From contig MKVK01000024.1 in NCBI GenBank assembly GCA_001898825.1, forward strand, positions 41,921 to 105,920: 64,000 bases of DNA, read 5' to 3'. Positions 1 through 7,517 of this stretch are shown one piece after another. Positions within the stretch are counted from its first letter, which is position 1. Each line of letters begins with the position of its first letter. Made by a program: the position numbers and the translations under genes. The DNA comes from Magnetospirillum sp. 64-120 (lineage in GTDB: Bacteria; Pseudomonadota; Alphaproteobacteria; Rhodospirillales; Magnetospirillaceae). The notes beneath the pieces were generated by a model. The model was given only the letters and a program-made list of their open reading frames with translations. It was not told where the DNA came from and searched no databases.

Positions 1-521
1 TCCACGTTCTGGGCGGCGTTGGCGCTGAACCAGCCCTTGGGGTTCTGGGTGGTCAGGTAATGGCGCGAATCGGGGCCGGACAGGAAGTCGCTCCAGCAAT
101 TCAACACGTCGCGCAGGCGGGCGTTGATTTCCGGGAACTGGAAGAAGGCGAAGCCCGAAGGCATGCACATGGGCCAGTCCAGCAGCGCGTTCAGCGGGCA
201 CCCCACCAGTTCCGAGGTGGAATAAGGCGGCGCGAAGCGCATTACCGCGTTGATCCGATGCATCAAGCCGTCGATGTCGGCATAGCCCAGGCGATGGCCG
301 CTGGCCAAGGCCTGTTCGATGGCCTGGGTCAGGTGCATGCGGTAAAGTGGGGTGTCCATGATGGTGTCGTAAAGCGCCTGGACCGGACGCACCAGCGGCC
401 GGCCGGGATGGGCCGCCACTTCGGCCTCGATCTCGGCGCGAAAGGCCGCCAGAATTTTCTCGTCACGGGGCAGCCAACCGCCGTGGCGCAGTTTCGCGAT
501 GTTCTTGTTGTCCGTATCCAT
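1..521 (-). CDS. PsiD-like phosphatidylserine decarboxylase-related protein, N-terminal part (runs off the window)
   Basis: Only the first 173 codons are present; the gene continues beyond base 1. The start is the ATG at 521, preceded by a strong AGGGGAGG ribosome site. The protein begins MDTDNKNIAKLRHGGWLPR and later has an INAVMRF stretch, a PLNALLDWPM stretch and LSGPDSRHYLTTQNPKGWFS. These resemble the N-terminal domain found before the decarboxylase domain in PsiD-like (L-tryptophan decarboxylase/phosphatidylserine decarboxylase-related) proteins. The catalytic domain with its self-cleaving serine lies outside the window, so activity cannot be judged. The family call rests on remembered pattern similarity, not on an alignment. 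Confidence 0.6.
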   Translation of the reverse strand, partial: MDTDNKNIAKLRHGGWLPRDEKILAAFRAEIEAEVAAHPGRPLVRPVQALYDTIMDTPLYRMHLTQAIEQALASGHRLGYADIDGLMHRINAVMRFAPPYSTSELVGCPLNALLDWPMCMPSGFAFFQFPEINARLRDVLNCWSDFLSGPDSRHYLTTQNPKGWFSANAAQNV

Positions 522-627
522 GATCCGCCTCCCCTAAGGTCAAGGTGGTGATGATGGCATGGATGAGTGTCGCCTTAAAACGGGAAATGATTGCTATATA
601 TTTAAACTTAATCGTTGTGTCGTGGGG

Positions 628-660
628 TGATAAAAAACCCCGGTTGGTCGCCGGGGTCTT
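628..660 (-). terminator. Rho-independent terminator behind the small His-rich gene
   Basis: On the minus strand a 6-bp stem CCCCGG/CCGGGG (638-643 and 651-656) with a 7-base loop is followed by six T residues (632-637 on the plus strand read as A). It lies just downstream of the stop of the 45-residue gene and before the PsiD-like gene. Confidence 0.75.
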
Positions 661-664
661 TTGG

Positions 665-802
665 TCAGTGGTGGCCGTGTCCGCCATGGCTGTCGTGGCC
701 GTGACCGCCGGCGGCCTTGCCCGAGCCCACACACAGCAGCAGGCCGTAAACGACGGCCGAGCCGACCAGCAGCAAAATCACCCCTTGCAGCACACCGGAC
801 AT
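665..802 (-). CDS. Small single-span membrane protein with His-rich tail (45 aa)
   Basis: A 45-codon frame from ATG (802) to TGA (665). Residues about 5-28 form one hydrophobic helix (VILLLVGSAVVYGLLL), followed by a short GSGKAAGG linker and a tail alternating Gly and His (GHGHDSHGGHGHH). The tail could bind Ni, Zn, Cu or Co, but this is inference from composition. It is followed by a good terminator, which supports it as a real transcription unit. No named family was recognised. Its upstream neighbour on the same strand, 60 bases away, is the chemotaxis fusion protein, so it may be co-transcribed with that gene. Confidence 0.6.
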   Translation of the reverse strand: MSGVLQGVILLLVGSAVVYGLLLCVGSGKAAGGHGHDSHGGHGHH

Positions 803-862
803 GGTCTTTCTCCGTGACGGAACTTTTGCCGGAAACTGGCACGCACGGGGGCCTAAGTCAAC

Positions 863-3064
863 TCACTCGGCGGCTTGGGCCAGGACGGGCGGGGCGATTC
901 CCGGCTCGGGGGCGATCAGGCCGGCCGAACGCCACAGGATCGAGATGCTGCCGTCGGACTGCAGCCGGCCCAGCAGGCAGGGCTTGTGCAGGTGGTTGTT
1001 GGTCGCGTCGATGCTGACGTCGAAGCCGGTCAACGACCGGGTCTTCTGGGCGGGCAGGGCGGTGCGGATTTCGGCCGGCCGCGTGGTGCCGGTGGCCTCC
1101 ACCGCCTGCGCCCACAGGCGAAGCGCCATCACCGACGCTTCCATGGCGTCGTTGACCACCGCCTTGGGGTCACCGCAACGTTGGCGCCATTGCTGCAGGA
1201 AGTCCTGGTTTTCCGGGCTGTCCACACTCATCAGATAGTTCCATGCCACCATGTGGCCGGACAACAGCTTGGGGTCCAGCAGCGCCGCTTCGGCTTCACC
1301 GATGGAAACCGTCAGCACGGGGACGTCGGAGCCGCCCAATTGGCGGAAGAAGTGGAAGTTGGAATCGCCGCCCACCGTGCTGACCACCAGGGTCTTGCCG
1401 TTGCCGGCCCGGGCGAAGGCGCGGATGTCGGCCACCACCTTGGACCAGTCGTCGGCCCCCACCGGCAGCAGGGTTTCGCGTAAGCTTGACGCCGGAACAC
1501 CACGGCGGCACAGGTCGTCGGTCAAAACTTTGTGGGTCAGACGCGGATAAAGGGTGTCGTTGCCCACCAGATAGAAACGGCTGAAGCCGCCGCCTTGGGC
1601 ACTCATCAGATATTCGACGGCGGGCAGCAATTGCTGGTTGGGCGGCGCCCCGCAATAGACGACGCGGGAATCGGCCTCGGCCCCTTCGTATTGCGAGGGA
1701 TAGAACAGCAGCCCGTCATGGCGGGCCAGCACCGGCAGCATGGCCTTGCGCGAGGTGGACGACCAGGCGCCGAACAGGGCCTGGACCCGGTCTTCGCCCA
1801 GGGCTTTGTCGGCCAGTTGGGCATATTTGTCGGCGTCGGACCTGGGATTGTACAACAGCGCCTCGACCGGACGGCCCAACAGGCCGCCCTTGGCGTTCAA
1901 CGCCTCGATCTCGGCCAGCAGCACGTCCTTCAGCGGCCTTTCACCGACAGCCGAGCCGCCTGACAGCGAATGGACGATGCCGACGCGGATGGCCCCATGG
2001 TCGATGTCGTCCAGGAAGGTTGTCACCGCCTGGCCCAAGGTGTCGGATTGGCGGCCCAACTCGCCCGCCGCTTCGCGCACGCCGGCGGCTTCTGCCCGGG
2101 TCTGGACGGTGGCGTCGGCCACTTCGCGGATGGACGCGCTCATGGAATCGGCTTCGCCGGCGGTACGGCGCACGCCGTCGGTGATGGCCCGGCTGGCGGC
2201 GCTTTGCTGATGCATGGTGGCGGCGACGGCGGCCACCAGTTCGTTGACCTCGTGCATGGACTGGCCGATGGCGTTCATGGCGGTGACCGCCTGGTCGGTG
2301 GCCTGGCGGATGTCGGTGGCGCGGCCGTCGATGGCGGACGTGGCCTTTTCGGTTTCCGCCACCAGGTTCTTCACCTCGGCGGCGACCACGGCGAAGCCCT
2401 TGCCGGCTTCGCCGGCGCGAGCGGCTTCGATGGTGGCGTTCAGGGCCAGCATGCGGGTCTGGCCGGCGATGTCGGAAATGGTGTGGGCCATGCCGCCGAT
2501 GCGGCCGGCGGCTTCCGACAGGCCGCGGATGGTGCTGTCGGCGGAATCCACCATCTGGACCGCCGTGGCGATGACTTGGGCGGCGCGGGCGACGCGGCCT
2601 TCCAGATCGCCTAAGGACTGGTCCAGCTGACCGGCGGCTTCGGCCAAAACGGCGGCTTCATTGGTGGCCACCGCCGCCCCCGATTCCACCTGGGCGCTTT
2701 TTTCCGCCACCGTGCCGGCCTGGGCGGCCAGGGCGCCGGCGGCGTCACGCATGCCGGTTGCGGCCTGTGACAGGCTGCTTTGCACGCCGCTGACGGTGGT
2801 TTCGAACTTGGCGACGAAGCTTTCCATGGAACGGCGGCGCTGTTCCTGAACCTCGCGGTCGGCTTCCTGTTCGGCGATGGCGGCATCCGAATCGATCAAC
2901 GCCCGGCGCATGGCGTCGATGGCCTTGGCCAGTCGGGCTTCGTCGCTGTTTCCGGTGATGGGGGGGACTTTGGCGAAACGGTCGCCGGCGGCGATTTCTT
3001 CGGCGACCTTGGCCAGTTCGGCCAGACGCGACTTGCGGGAAAAGGGCGATACCGACGACACCAT
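863..3064 (-). CDS. Soluble methyl-accepting chemotaxis protein fused to a UrtA/AmiC-like ligand-binding domain
   Basis: A 733-residue protein with no signal peptide and no transmembrane segment. Residues about 14-58 look like a HAMP module ([11 protein letters not shown] ... [12 protein letters not shown]). Residues about 85-350 are a methyl-accepting signalling coiled coil whose hairpin tip reads [20 protein letters not shown] (about 207-226), the CheA/CheW-binding region. Residues about 358-715 resemble periplasmic urea/short-chain-amide binding proteins: [32 protein letters not shown] and [10 protein letters not shown] match UrtA-type motifs. The ATG at 3064 follows GGAGGG. A cytoplasmic receptor for an amide or urea-like compound is inferred, by analogy with cytoplasmic AmiC. 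The order (signalling domain first, binding domain last) is unusual for a chemoreceptor. Confidence 0.88.
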   Translation of the reverse strand: MVSSVSPFSRKSRLAELAKVAEEIAAGDRFAKVPPITGNSDEARLAKAIDAMRRALIDSDAAIAEQEADREVQEQRRRSMESFVAKFETTVSGVQSSLSQAATGMRDAAGALAAQAGTVAEKSAQVESGAAVATNEAAVLAEAAGQLDQSLGDLEGRVARAAQVIATAVQMVDSADSTIRGLSEAAGRIGGMAHTISDIAGQTRMLALNATIEAARAGEAGKGFAVVAAEVKNLVAETEKATSAIDGRATDIRQATDQAVTAMNAIGQSMHEVNELVAAVAATMHQQSAASRAITDGVRRTAGEADSMSASIREVADATVQTRAEAAGVREAAGELGRQSDTLGQAVTTFLDDIDHGAIRVGIVHSLSGGSAVGERPLKDVLLAEIEALNAKGGLLGRPVEALLYNPRSDADKYAQLADKALGEDRVQALFGAWSSTSRKAMLPVLARHDGLLFYPSQYEGAEADSRVVYCGAPPNQQLLPAVEYLMSAQGGGFSRFYLVGNDTLYPRLTHKVLTDDLCRRGVPASSLRETLLPVGADDWSKVVADIRAFARAGNGKTLVVSTVGGDSNFHFFRQLGGSDVPVLTVSIGEAEAALLDPKLLSGHMVAWNYLMSVDSPENQDFLQQWRQRCGDPKAVVNDAMEASVMALRLWAQAVEATGTTRPAEIRTALPAQKTRSLTGFDVSIDATNNHLHKPCLLGRLQSDGSISILWRSAGLIAPEPGIAPPVLAQAAE

Positions 3065-3194
3065 GTTGCCCTCCGGCTGTTGGCGGTACCTTTTTTAAAG
3101 CAAACGCCGTGCCGGGGCCGCACACCAGGGAACGCCGTGGCCGTCAGGGGGTGTCCGCTTGCCCCTTGGGCACGGTCGCCCAAAAATAGAGCAA

Positions 3195-3231
3195 GAAAAA
3201 GCCCCGAAAAACTCATGGTTTTTCGGGGCTT
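3195..3231 (-). terminator. Terminator of ccoG
   Basis: A perfect 12-bp stem AGCCCCGAAAAA/TTTTTCGGGGCT (3200-3211 and 3219-3230) with a 7-base loop is followed on the minus strand by TTTTTC. It lies directly after the ccoG stop. Confidence 0.85.
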
Positions 3232-3248
3232 GCTTTCGACGGTCCGGC

Positions 3249-4715
3249 CTATTTATCGGGGCCGGCGAACAGGGTCTTGCTGCGGATCGGTTTGGCGTCC
3301 TGGCCTTTTTCCACCAGCACGAAGGTCAGTTCGTTGGATCGTCCGGCCAAGGATTCGGCGGGGACGTTGACGAAAATGCGGAAGTTGCCCACCTGATCCT
3401 TTTCCACCGGCAATTCCAGCTCGGCCGCGTCCGAGGCGCCGCCCACCATTTCCAAGGTGGCGCCGGCCAGTCCCTCGGTCTTCAGCACATAGGACCGGTC
3501 TGCGCGGACCATGTTCAGGATCTTGTAGTTGTAGCCGTTGCGCACGGCTCCGTCGGACAGTTCCACGAACAAGGGGGCACGTTCATGCAAAACGTTGACC
3601 TCGGTGGTGGACCGGGTCAGCAGGCTGGTCAACATGACGCCGCCGACGATGGCCAAAAGGCCGCCATACAGCACGGTGCGGGCGCGGATGGGCTTGATCC
3701 CCGGGGCGGTCTTGCCGTCTTCGCGGGCGGCCAGGTTGACCGCCGAGTCGTAAGAGATCAGCCCCTTGGGCAGGCCGAACTTGTCCATGATCTGGTCGCA
3801 GGCGTCGATGCACAGACCGCAACCGATACAGGCCAATTGGTTGCCGAAGCGGATGTCGACGCCGGTGGGGCACACCTGGACGCACATCTTGCAGTCGATG
3901 CAGTGGCCGCGGTTTTCGAAGTTGCGGTCCTTGGGGGCGGGGGCCCGGGGTTCGCCGCGCCAGGCCTCGTAGCTGACGATCAGCGAGTGTTCGTCGAACA
4001 TGGCCGCCTGGAAGCGGGAATAGGGGCACATGTAGACGCAGACACGTTCGCGGGCGAAGCCGCCCAGCAGGAAGCAGAAGCCGCCGATGATGGCGATGAA
4101 CACATAAGCCGCCGTCGGCGCGTTCAGGGTGAAGATGTCACCCAGCATCTGGAAGGCGTCGCCGAACCACAGCGTCACGCCGATGCCGCACGCCGCCGAG
4201 ATGGCGGCCCAGGCGCCGACCACGACGGCCTGCTTGGCGAACTTGCCGGCACTGGACGGAGCCCGCTGGAAATTGATCCGCGCGGTGCGTTCGCCGATGA
4301 CCCAACGTTCGATGTTCTGGAACAGGTCGGTGTAAACGGTTTGCCAGCACAGGAAGCCGCACCAGATGCGGCCGGCCAGGGCGCTCATCAGGAACAGCGA
4401 GATGGCGGCGATCAGCAACAGGCCGGTGACGTAATAGACTTCCTGGGGCCAGATCTCGATGTCGAAGAAATAAGCCCGGCGTCCCGCCATGTCGATCAGG
4501 ATGGCTTGGTCGGGGGCGCCTTCGCCGCGGTCCCAGCGCAGGAACGGGCCCAGGTGCCACCAGGCCAGCAAGATGCCGGAAGCCCACCATTTAAGGTTAC
4601 GGAACAGTCCCTTGATGCCGCGCGGCACCGCCTGGCCATTCTCGCGATAGAAGGGAACCTCGCCCTTGGTGGGCTTGCGTTCGGTGATCTGGTCGGGGTC
4701 GATACTGGCGTTCAT
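3249..4715 (-). CDS. ccoG: CcoG, copper-handling iron-sulfur protein for cbb3 oxidase assembly
   Basis: A 488-residue polytopic membrane protein of the CcoG/FixG/RdxA family. Hydrophobic segments lie near residues 43-58, 90-118, 163-183 and 200-222. Two ferredoxin-type motifs are intact: C272-x2-C275-x2-C278-x3-C282 followed by Pro, and C296-x2-C299-x2-C302-x3-C306. Two further CxxxC pairs, C119/C123 and C226/C230, match the cysteines implicated in copper reduction in this family. The C-terminal part after a last helix is an Ig-like extracytoplasmic domain. Known role: reduces Cu(II) for delivery to cbb3 oxidase. The oxidase genes are not next to it; the end of ccoP lies about 60 kb away at the right edge. 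ATG at 4715 with AGGAGG upstream. Confidence 0.95.
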   Translation of the reverse strand: MNASIDPDQITERKPTKGEVPFYRENGQAVPRGIKGLFRNLKWWASGILLAWWHLGPFLRWDRGEGAPDQAILIDMAGRRAYFFDIEIWPQEVYYVTGLLLIAAISLFLMSALAGRIWCGFLCWQTVYTDLFQNIERWVIGERTARINFQRAPSSAGKFAKQAVVVGAWAAISAACGIGVTLWFGDAFQMLGDIFTLNAPTAAYVFIAIIGGFCFLLGGFARERVCVYMCPYSRFQAAMFDEHSLIVSYEAWRGEPRAPAPKDRNFENRGHCIDCKMCVQVCPTGVDIRFGNQLACIGCGLCIDACDQIMDKFGLPKGLISYDSAVNLAAREDGKTAPGIKPIRARTVLYGGLLAIVGGVMLTSLLTRSTTEVNVLHERAPLFVELSDGAVRNGYNYKILNMVRADRSYVLKTEGLAGATLEMVGGASDAAELELPVEKDQVGNFRIFVNVPAESLAGRSNELTFVLVEKGQDAKPIRSKTLFAGPDK

Positions 4716-4771
4716 GGTGGCTTCATTCCTCCTGTCCCGTTCCAGGTTTAGCTGAGGCTTAACCTCTTTTC

Positions 4772-4787
4772 AGTGACATTTGTCACT
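4772..4787. promoter_or_regulatory. Perfect 16-bp palindrome AGTGACA-TT-TGTCACT
   Basis: Two 7-bp arms separated by TT between divergent ccoG (start 4715, minus) and a GNAT gene (start 4816, plus). A perfect dyad of this length in a 100-base divergent promoter region suggests a dimeric repressor or activator site. No canonical FNR box (TTGATnnnnATCAA) is visible here, so the regulator is unknown. Confidence 0.45.
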
Positions 4788-4815
4788 AACAGCCATGCAG
4801 GAATGGAGGGGCTCG

Positions 4816-5355
4816 GTGCAGACTGAACGCCTAGTATTGCGCGCTTGGCGGCCCGAGGACTTGGCCGCCTTCCGTATCATCAACGCCGATCGCGAGGTGA
4901 TGGCCCTGATGCCGTCGACCCTGGATGACGACCAAAGCGACGCTCAGGCGCTGCGCATCATGGATGGCATCGCCACCCGGGGGTGGGGCCTGTGGGCGGT
5001 GGAAGTGCCGGGTATCGCGCCATTCATCGGTTATGTGGGGCTGAACGAACCGGCCCAACCCATGCCGTTCCAGGTGGACGGTCAGCCCGGCGTCGAACTG
5101 GCTTGGCGCCTGTCGCGGCATCATTGGGGGCGGGGCTATGCCAGCGAAGCCGCCCGCACCTGTCTGGACTTCGCCTTCGACACCTTGCAGATGGACGAAG
5201 TGGTGGCCTATACGGTGCCGCACAATGTACGCTCGCGCGCGGTGATGGAGCGGATCGGCATGCAGCGTGACCTGGACGGCGACTTCGACCATCCCATCCT
5301 GGCGCCGGGGCATTCGTTGCGCCGCCATGTTCTGTATCGGAAGCGTCGGCCATGA
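4816..5355 (+). CDS. GNAT-family N-acetyltransferase (RimJ/RimL type)
   Basis: A 179-residue acetyltransferase. The GTG at 4816 is chosen because GGAGGG lies five bases upstream and the protein then starts V-QTERLVLRAW, the usual beginning of RimJ/RimL-like enzymes; an ATG at 4795 and a TTG at 4780 are in frame. The acetyl-CoA motif is seen as HHWGRGYASEAA with the following helix (residues about 107-120), and the C-terminal NVRSRAVMERIGM is typical. These enzymes transfer acetyl from acetyl-CoA to an N-terminal or small-molecule amine; the substrate cannot be told from sequence. Its TGA overlaps the ATG of the next gene, so the two are translationally coupled. Confidence 0.88.
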   Translation: MQTERLVLRAWRPEDLAAFRIINADREVMALMPSTLDDDQSDAQALRIMDGIATRGWGLWAVEVPGIAPFIGYVGLNEPAQPMPFQVDGQPGVELAWRLSRHHWGRGYASEAARTCLDFAFDTLQMDEVVAYTVPHNVRSRAVMERIGMQRDLDGDFDHPILAPGHSLRRHVLYRKRRP

Positions 5356-5798
5356 CCCGCATTTTCATCGACGGTGACGCTTGCCCGGTCAAGGACGAGG
5401 TGCTGAAGGTCGCCACCCGCCATGAACTGCCGGTCACCATCGTCGCCAATTCCTGGCACCGCATCGACCATTATCTGGTGGAACAGGTGGTGGTGGCCGC
5501 AGGTGCCGACGCCGCCGACGACGTCATCGCCGAACGCTGCGAAAGCGGTGACGTGGTGGTGACGGCCGACATCCCCCTGGCGTCGCGCTGTCTGGAAAAG
5601 GGCGGGTTGGCCATCGATTCCCGTGGTCGGGCCTTTGATCCGGCCAATATCGGCATGCAGCTGGCCATGCGCGAGTTGATGCGGGACTTGCGGGAACAAG
5701 GGGCGGTGACCGGTGGCCCGGCGGGGTTTTCCAAACAGGACCGCTCGCGCTTTCTGGACGGGTTGGAACGACTGGTGCAGGCGGCCCGTCGGCGTTAA
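5352..5798 (+). CDS. YaiI/YqxD family (DUF188, UPF0178) protein
   Basis: A 148-residue protein starting MTRIFIDGDACPVKDE, the signature of the DUF188 family, with TADIPLA and the G-R-x-F-D-P-A-N-I block further on. The fold is PIN/NYN-like, and the acidic residues D8, D10 and the later TAD aspartate are kept, so a metal-dependent nuclease role has been suggested for the family but is not established here. The start ATG overlaps the stop of the acetyltransferase (ATGA), indicating one operon. Length is normal for the family. Confidence 0.92.
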   Translation: MTRIFIDGDACPVKDEVLKVATRHELPVTIVANSWHRIDHYLVEQVVVAAGADAADDVIAERCESGDVVVTADIPLASRCLEKGGLAIDSRGRAFDPANIGMQLAMRELMRDLREQGAVTGGPAGFSKQDRSRFLDGLERLVQAARRR

Positions 5799-5812
5799 TG
5801 TATTAATGCATT
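5797..5812. promoter_or_regulatory. Near-perfect AATGnATTAATnCATT dyad before an FNR-like gene
   Basis: The 16 bases AATGTATTAATGCATT match their own reverse complement at 14 positions and sit 22 bases before the regulator start. A binding site for that regulator (autoregulation) is possible but unproven. Confidence 0.3.
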
Positions 5813-5834
5813 TGAATGTAAGGAGCCGCAGGCG

Positions 5835-6542
5835 ATGCGTCGTACCCAGATCGAAGCCGCATGGTTGGGCAAGGCCGAATGCCGCAATTGCGGCATTCGC
5901 GATCTGGTGCTGTTCGCCGACCTGCAGGAAGCGGATTTCGAATTGATCCACCTGCCGGTCGAGGAATTGCTGCTGGAGGCCGGCGCCACCCTTTATCGCC
6001 CCGGCGACGAAGGCTCGGCGGCTTTCACCATCCGCAGCGGCCTGGTCAAGCTGGTGCAGTACCTGCCCGACGGCAACCGCCGCATCGTTCGTCTTTTGCG
6101 TCCCGGCGCGGTGGCCGGATTGGAAGTGCTGGCCGGGCGTTCCTATGAACATGCGGCCGAGGTGCTGCGCCCGGCCCAGGTCTGCCGCCTGCCGCGTGAG
6201 GTGGTGGAACGGCTGAACCGGGAAACCCCGCGCCTGCATCGGCAACTGATGAACAAATGGAGCGAGTCCCTGCGGCTGGCCGACGAATGGTTGACCGAAC
6301 TGAACACCGGCACCTCGCGCCAGCGCATGGCCCGGCTGTTCCTGCATCTGGCCGGTCTGGGCGAGGACGGTTTGTGCCATATGCTGGTGCGCGAGGATGT
6401 GGGCGCCATCCTGTCGCTGACCACCGAGACCTCAAGCCGCACGGTGGCGGAATTCAAGCGGGCCGGGTTGGTGCACGAAATTCGCCCCAACGTCTTTCAG
6501 GTCCAGGTGGAAAGCCTGGAAAACGTCGCCGTCAACGGGTGA
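5835..6542 (+). CDS. Crp/Fnr-family transcription regulator, FNR-like with a reduced cysteine set
   Basis: A 235-residue regulator. Residues about 25-140 form the cyclic-nucleotide-binding-like barrel (TLYRPGDEGSAAFTIRSG). The C-terminal winged helix contains LSLTTETSSRTVAEF, with the Glu-x-x-Ser-Arg pattern of FNR recognition helices. Near the N-terminus C16-x2-C19 and, after the barrel, C117 in AQVCRLP match three of the four FNR cluster cysteines by position. The cysteine expected a few residues after C19 is replaced (IRDLVLF). It may therefore bind a labile cluster, bind it with another ligand, or not sense oxygen at all. AAGGAG lies 10 bases before the ATG. It converges with the TPR lipoprotein gene, with the stop codons adjacent. 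Confidence 0.85.
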   Translation: MRRTQIEAAWLGKAECRNCGIRDLVLFADLQEADFELIHLPVEELLLEAGATLYRPGDEGSAAFTIRSGLVKLVQYLPDGNRRIVRLLRPGAVAGLEVLAGRSYEHAAEVLRPAQVCRLPREVVERLNRETPRLHRQLMNKWSESLRLADEWLTELNTGTSRQRMARLFLHLAGLGEDGLCHMLVREDVGAILSLTTETSSRTVAEFKRAGLVHEIRPNVFQVQVESLENVAVNG

Positions 6543-7112
6543 TCAGGCGGGAATGCCGGACAGTTCCCGCCGCAGTTGGCGGACGTCTTCCCACAGGTCG
6601 GTCATGTGCGGGTTGTAGCGCAGGGCGGTTTCAAAGGCCCGCAGCGCCGCCTGCTTGTTGCCCTGGTCCAGCATGATCAGGCCCAGCCCGGCCCAGGCGC
6701 CGAAATGCCGGGGTTCGAGTTTCAAGGTCACGGCGATGTCGTAAAGCGCCTGGGGATAGTCGTCCCGGGCGTAGCGGATGGTTGCCCGCAGGTTCCACGC
6801 CGCCACCATGGCAGGGGCCTGTTCGATGACCTGGTTCAGCAGCTTTTCCGCCGCTTCCAGTTCACCGTGATGCACCAGGGCGATGGCTTGGCCCATCAGC
6901 TTGCGGGTCTCGGGGCGGCCGTTGGTGGTCCACACCGTGCGGATGGTGGCTTCGATCAGGCGGGCTTCCTGGTCGGACGCGGCGTGATGAAGGCGCTCGA
7001 ACAATTGGTCCAGGCTCAGCTGTTCAGGCACATGGGGGGTGGTCTTGGGCGAGCAGGCGGCGGCCGCGCCAAGCAGGACAAACGCCATCAGGGTGACAAG
7101 AATCCGTGCCAT
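6543..7112 (-). CDS. TPR-repeat lipoprotein
   Basis: The start at 7112 (MARILVTLMAF) is preferred over an upstream in-frame start at 7184 because it gives a clean signal peptide ending LGAAAAC-S, a plausible though weak lipobox with the lipidated cysteine at residue 20. The mature part has tetratricopeptide helices: the blocks beginning GELEAAEKLLNQ, DDYPQALYDI and GNKQAALRAFE are consecutive 34-residue repeats with the W/A/Y/P pattern. About 189 residues. Such proteins are scaffolds at the inner face of the outer membrane or in the periplasm; no partner is evident from the neighbours. Confidence 0.75.
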   Translation of the reverse strand: MARILVTLMAFVLLGAAAACSPKTTPHVPEQLSLDQLFERLHHAASDQEARLIEATIRTVWTTNGRPETRKLMGQAIALVHHGELEAAEKLLNQVIEQAPAMVAAWNLRATIRYARDDYPQALYDIAVTLKLEPRHFGAWAGLGLIMLDQGNKQAALRAFETALRYNPHMTDLWEDVRQLRRELSGIPA

Positions 7113-7143
7113 GAAAAAGATGTGGGCACGGCGTTTTTCCCCG

Positions 7144-7211
7144 TCCAGGGGGCGCATAAAAAAACCGCGCCACGCTTTGCGCATCCAAGGGGCGCATAAA
7201 AAAGACCGCGC
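7144..7211. repeat. Partial direct duplication of the rpmJ terminator 3-prime half
   Basis: The segment TCCAgGGGGCGCATAAAAAA followed by ACCGCGCC occurs at 7144-7171 and again, nearly identical, at 7184-7211. The second copy forms the T-tract side of the rpmJ terminator; the first looks like a decayed duplicate 40 bases further along the transcript. Confidence 0.6.
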
Positions 7212-7229
7212 CCCCAGGGGGACGCGGTC
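7198..7229 (-). terminator. Terminator of rpmJ
   Basis: On the minus strand GACCGCG(T)CCCC folds with GGGG(G)CGCGGTC (7204-7215 against 7217-7229), followed by TTTTTT. It lies 27 bases after the rpmJ stop. Confidence 0.85.
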
Positions 7230-7255
7230 TTTTCGTCAGGATCGGCCTGGGGCGA

Positions 7256-7381
7256 TCAGCCCTGGCGAGCCTTGAAGCGCGGGTTCGTCTTGTTGATGAC
7301 GAAAACACGGCCCTTGCGGCGGACAATACGGCAGTTCTTGTCGCGCAGCTTGGCCGACTTCAGCGAATTGCGAATCTTCAT
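7256..7381 (-). CDS. rpmJ: Ribosomal protein bL36, zinc-free 41-residue form
   Basis: 41 residues starting [17 protein letters not shown] and ending [13 protein letters not shown], matching the longer bL36 type found in many alphaproteobacteria. The zinc-ligand pattern of classical L36 (two CxxC-like cysteines, a third cysteine and a histidine) is absent; only one cysteine (C17) remains. bL36 binds 23S rRNA in the large subunit. It is a single-gene unit with its own promoter (7445-7473) and terminator. Confidence 0.97.
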   Translation of the reverse strand: MKIRNSLKSAKLRDKNCRIVRRKGRVFVINKTNPRFKARQG

Positions 7382-7444
7382 AATCCAACATCCCTAACGC
7401 TAGGTCGCGAATGGTCAAGTCCGGGTGCGCGACCGGAGGCGGCG

Positions 7445-7473
7445 AAAATACGGAAACCCCTATAGGCTGTCAA
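7445..7473 (-). promoter_or_regulatory. Sigma-70-type promoter of rpmJ
   Basis: On the minus strand TTGACA (7468-7473) is separated by exactly 17 bases from TATTTT (7445-7450). Expected transcription start is near 7438, giving a leader of about 57 bases before the rpmJ ATG at 7381. This is the best consensus-like promoter seen in the window. Confidence 0.75.
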
Positions 7474-7517
7474 CCCATTGATGGATTTTTTCTTAAGCCG
7501 CAGTTATCTATGACTTC

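Noticed and set aside
594-842. Minus-strand 82-codon frame overlapping the small His-rich gene
   Set aside because: Arginine/proline-rich, runs through the terminator hairpin and lacks the membrane helix of the frame chosen instead.
3159-4751. Plus-strand frame of 530 codons over ccoG
   Set aside because: CcoG on the minus strand carries all Fe-S and copper motifs; the plus frame has none.
5795-6542. Canonical FNR box upstream of the FNR-like gene
   Set aside because: No TTGATnnnnATCAA is visible; only the AATGnATTAATnCATT dyad is present.
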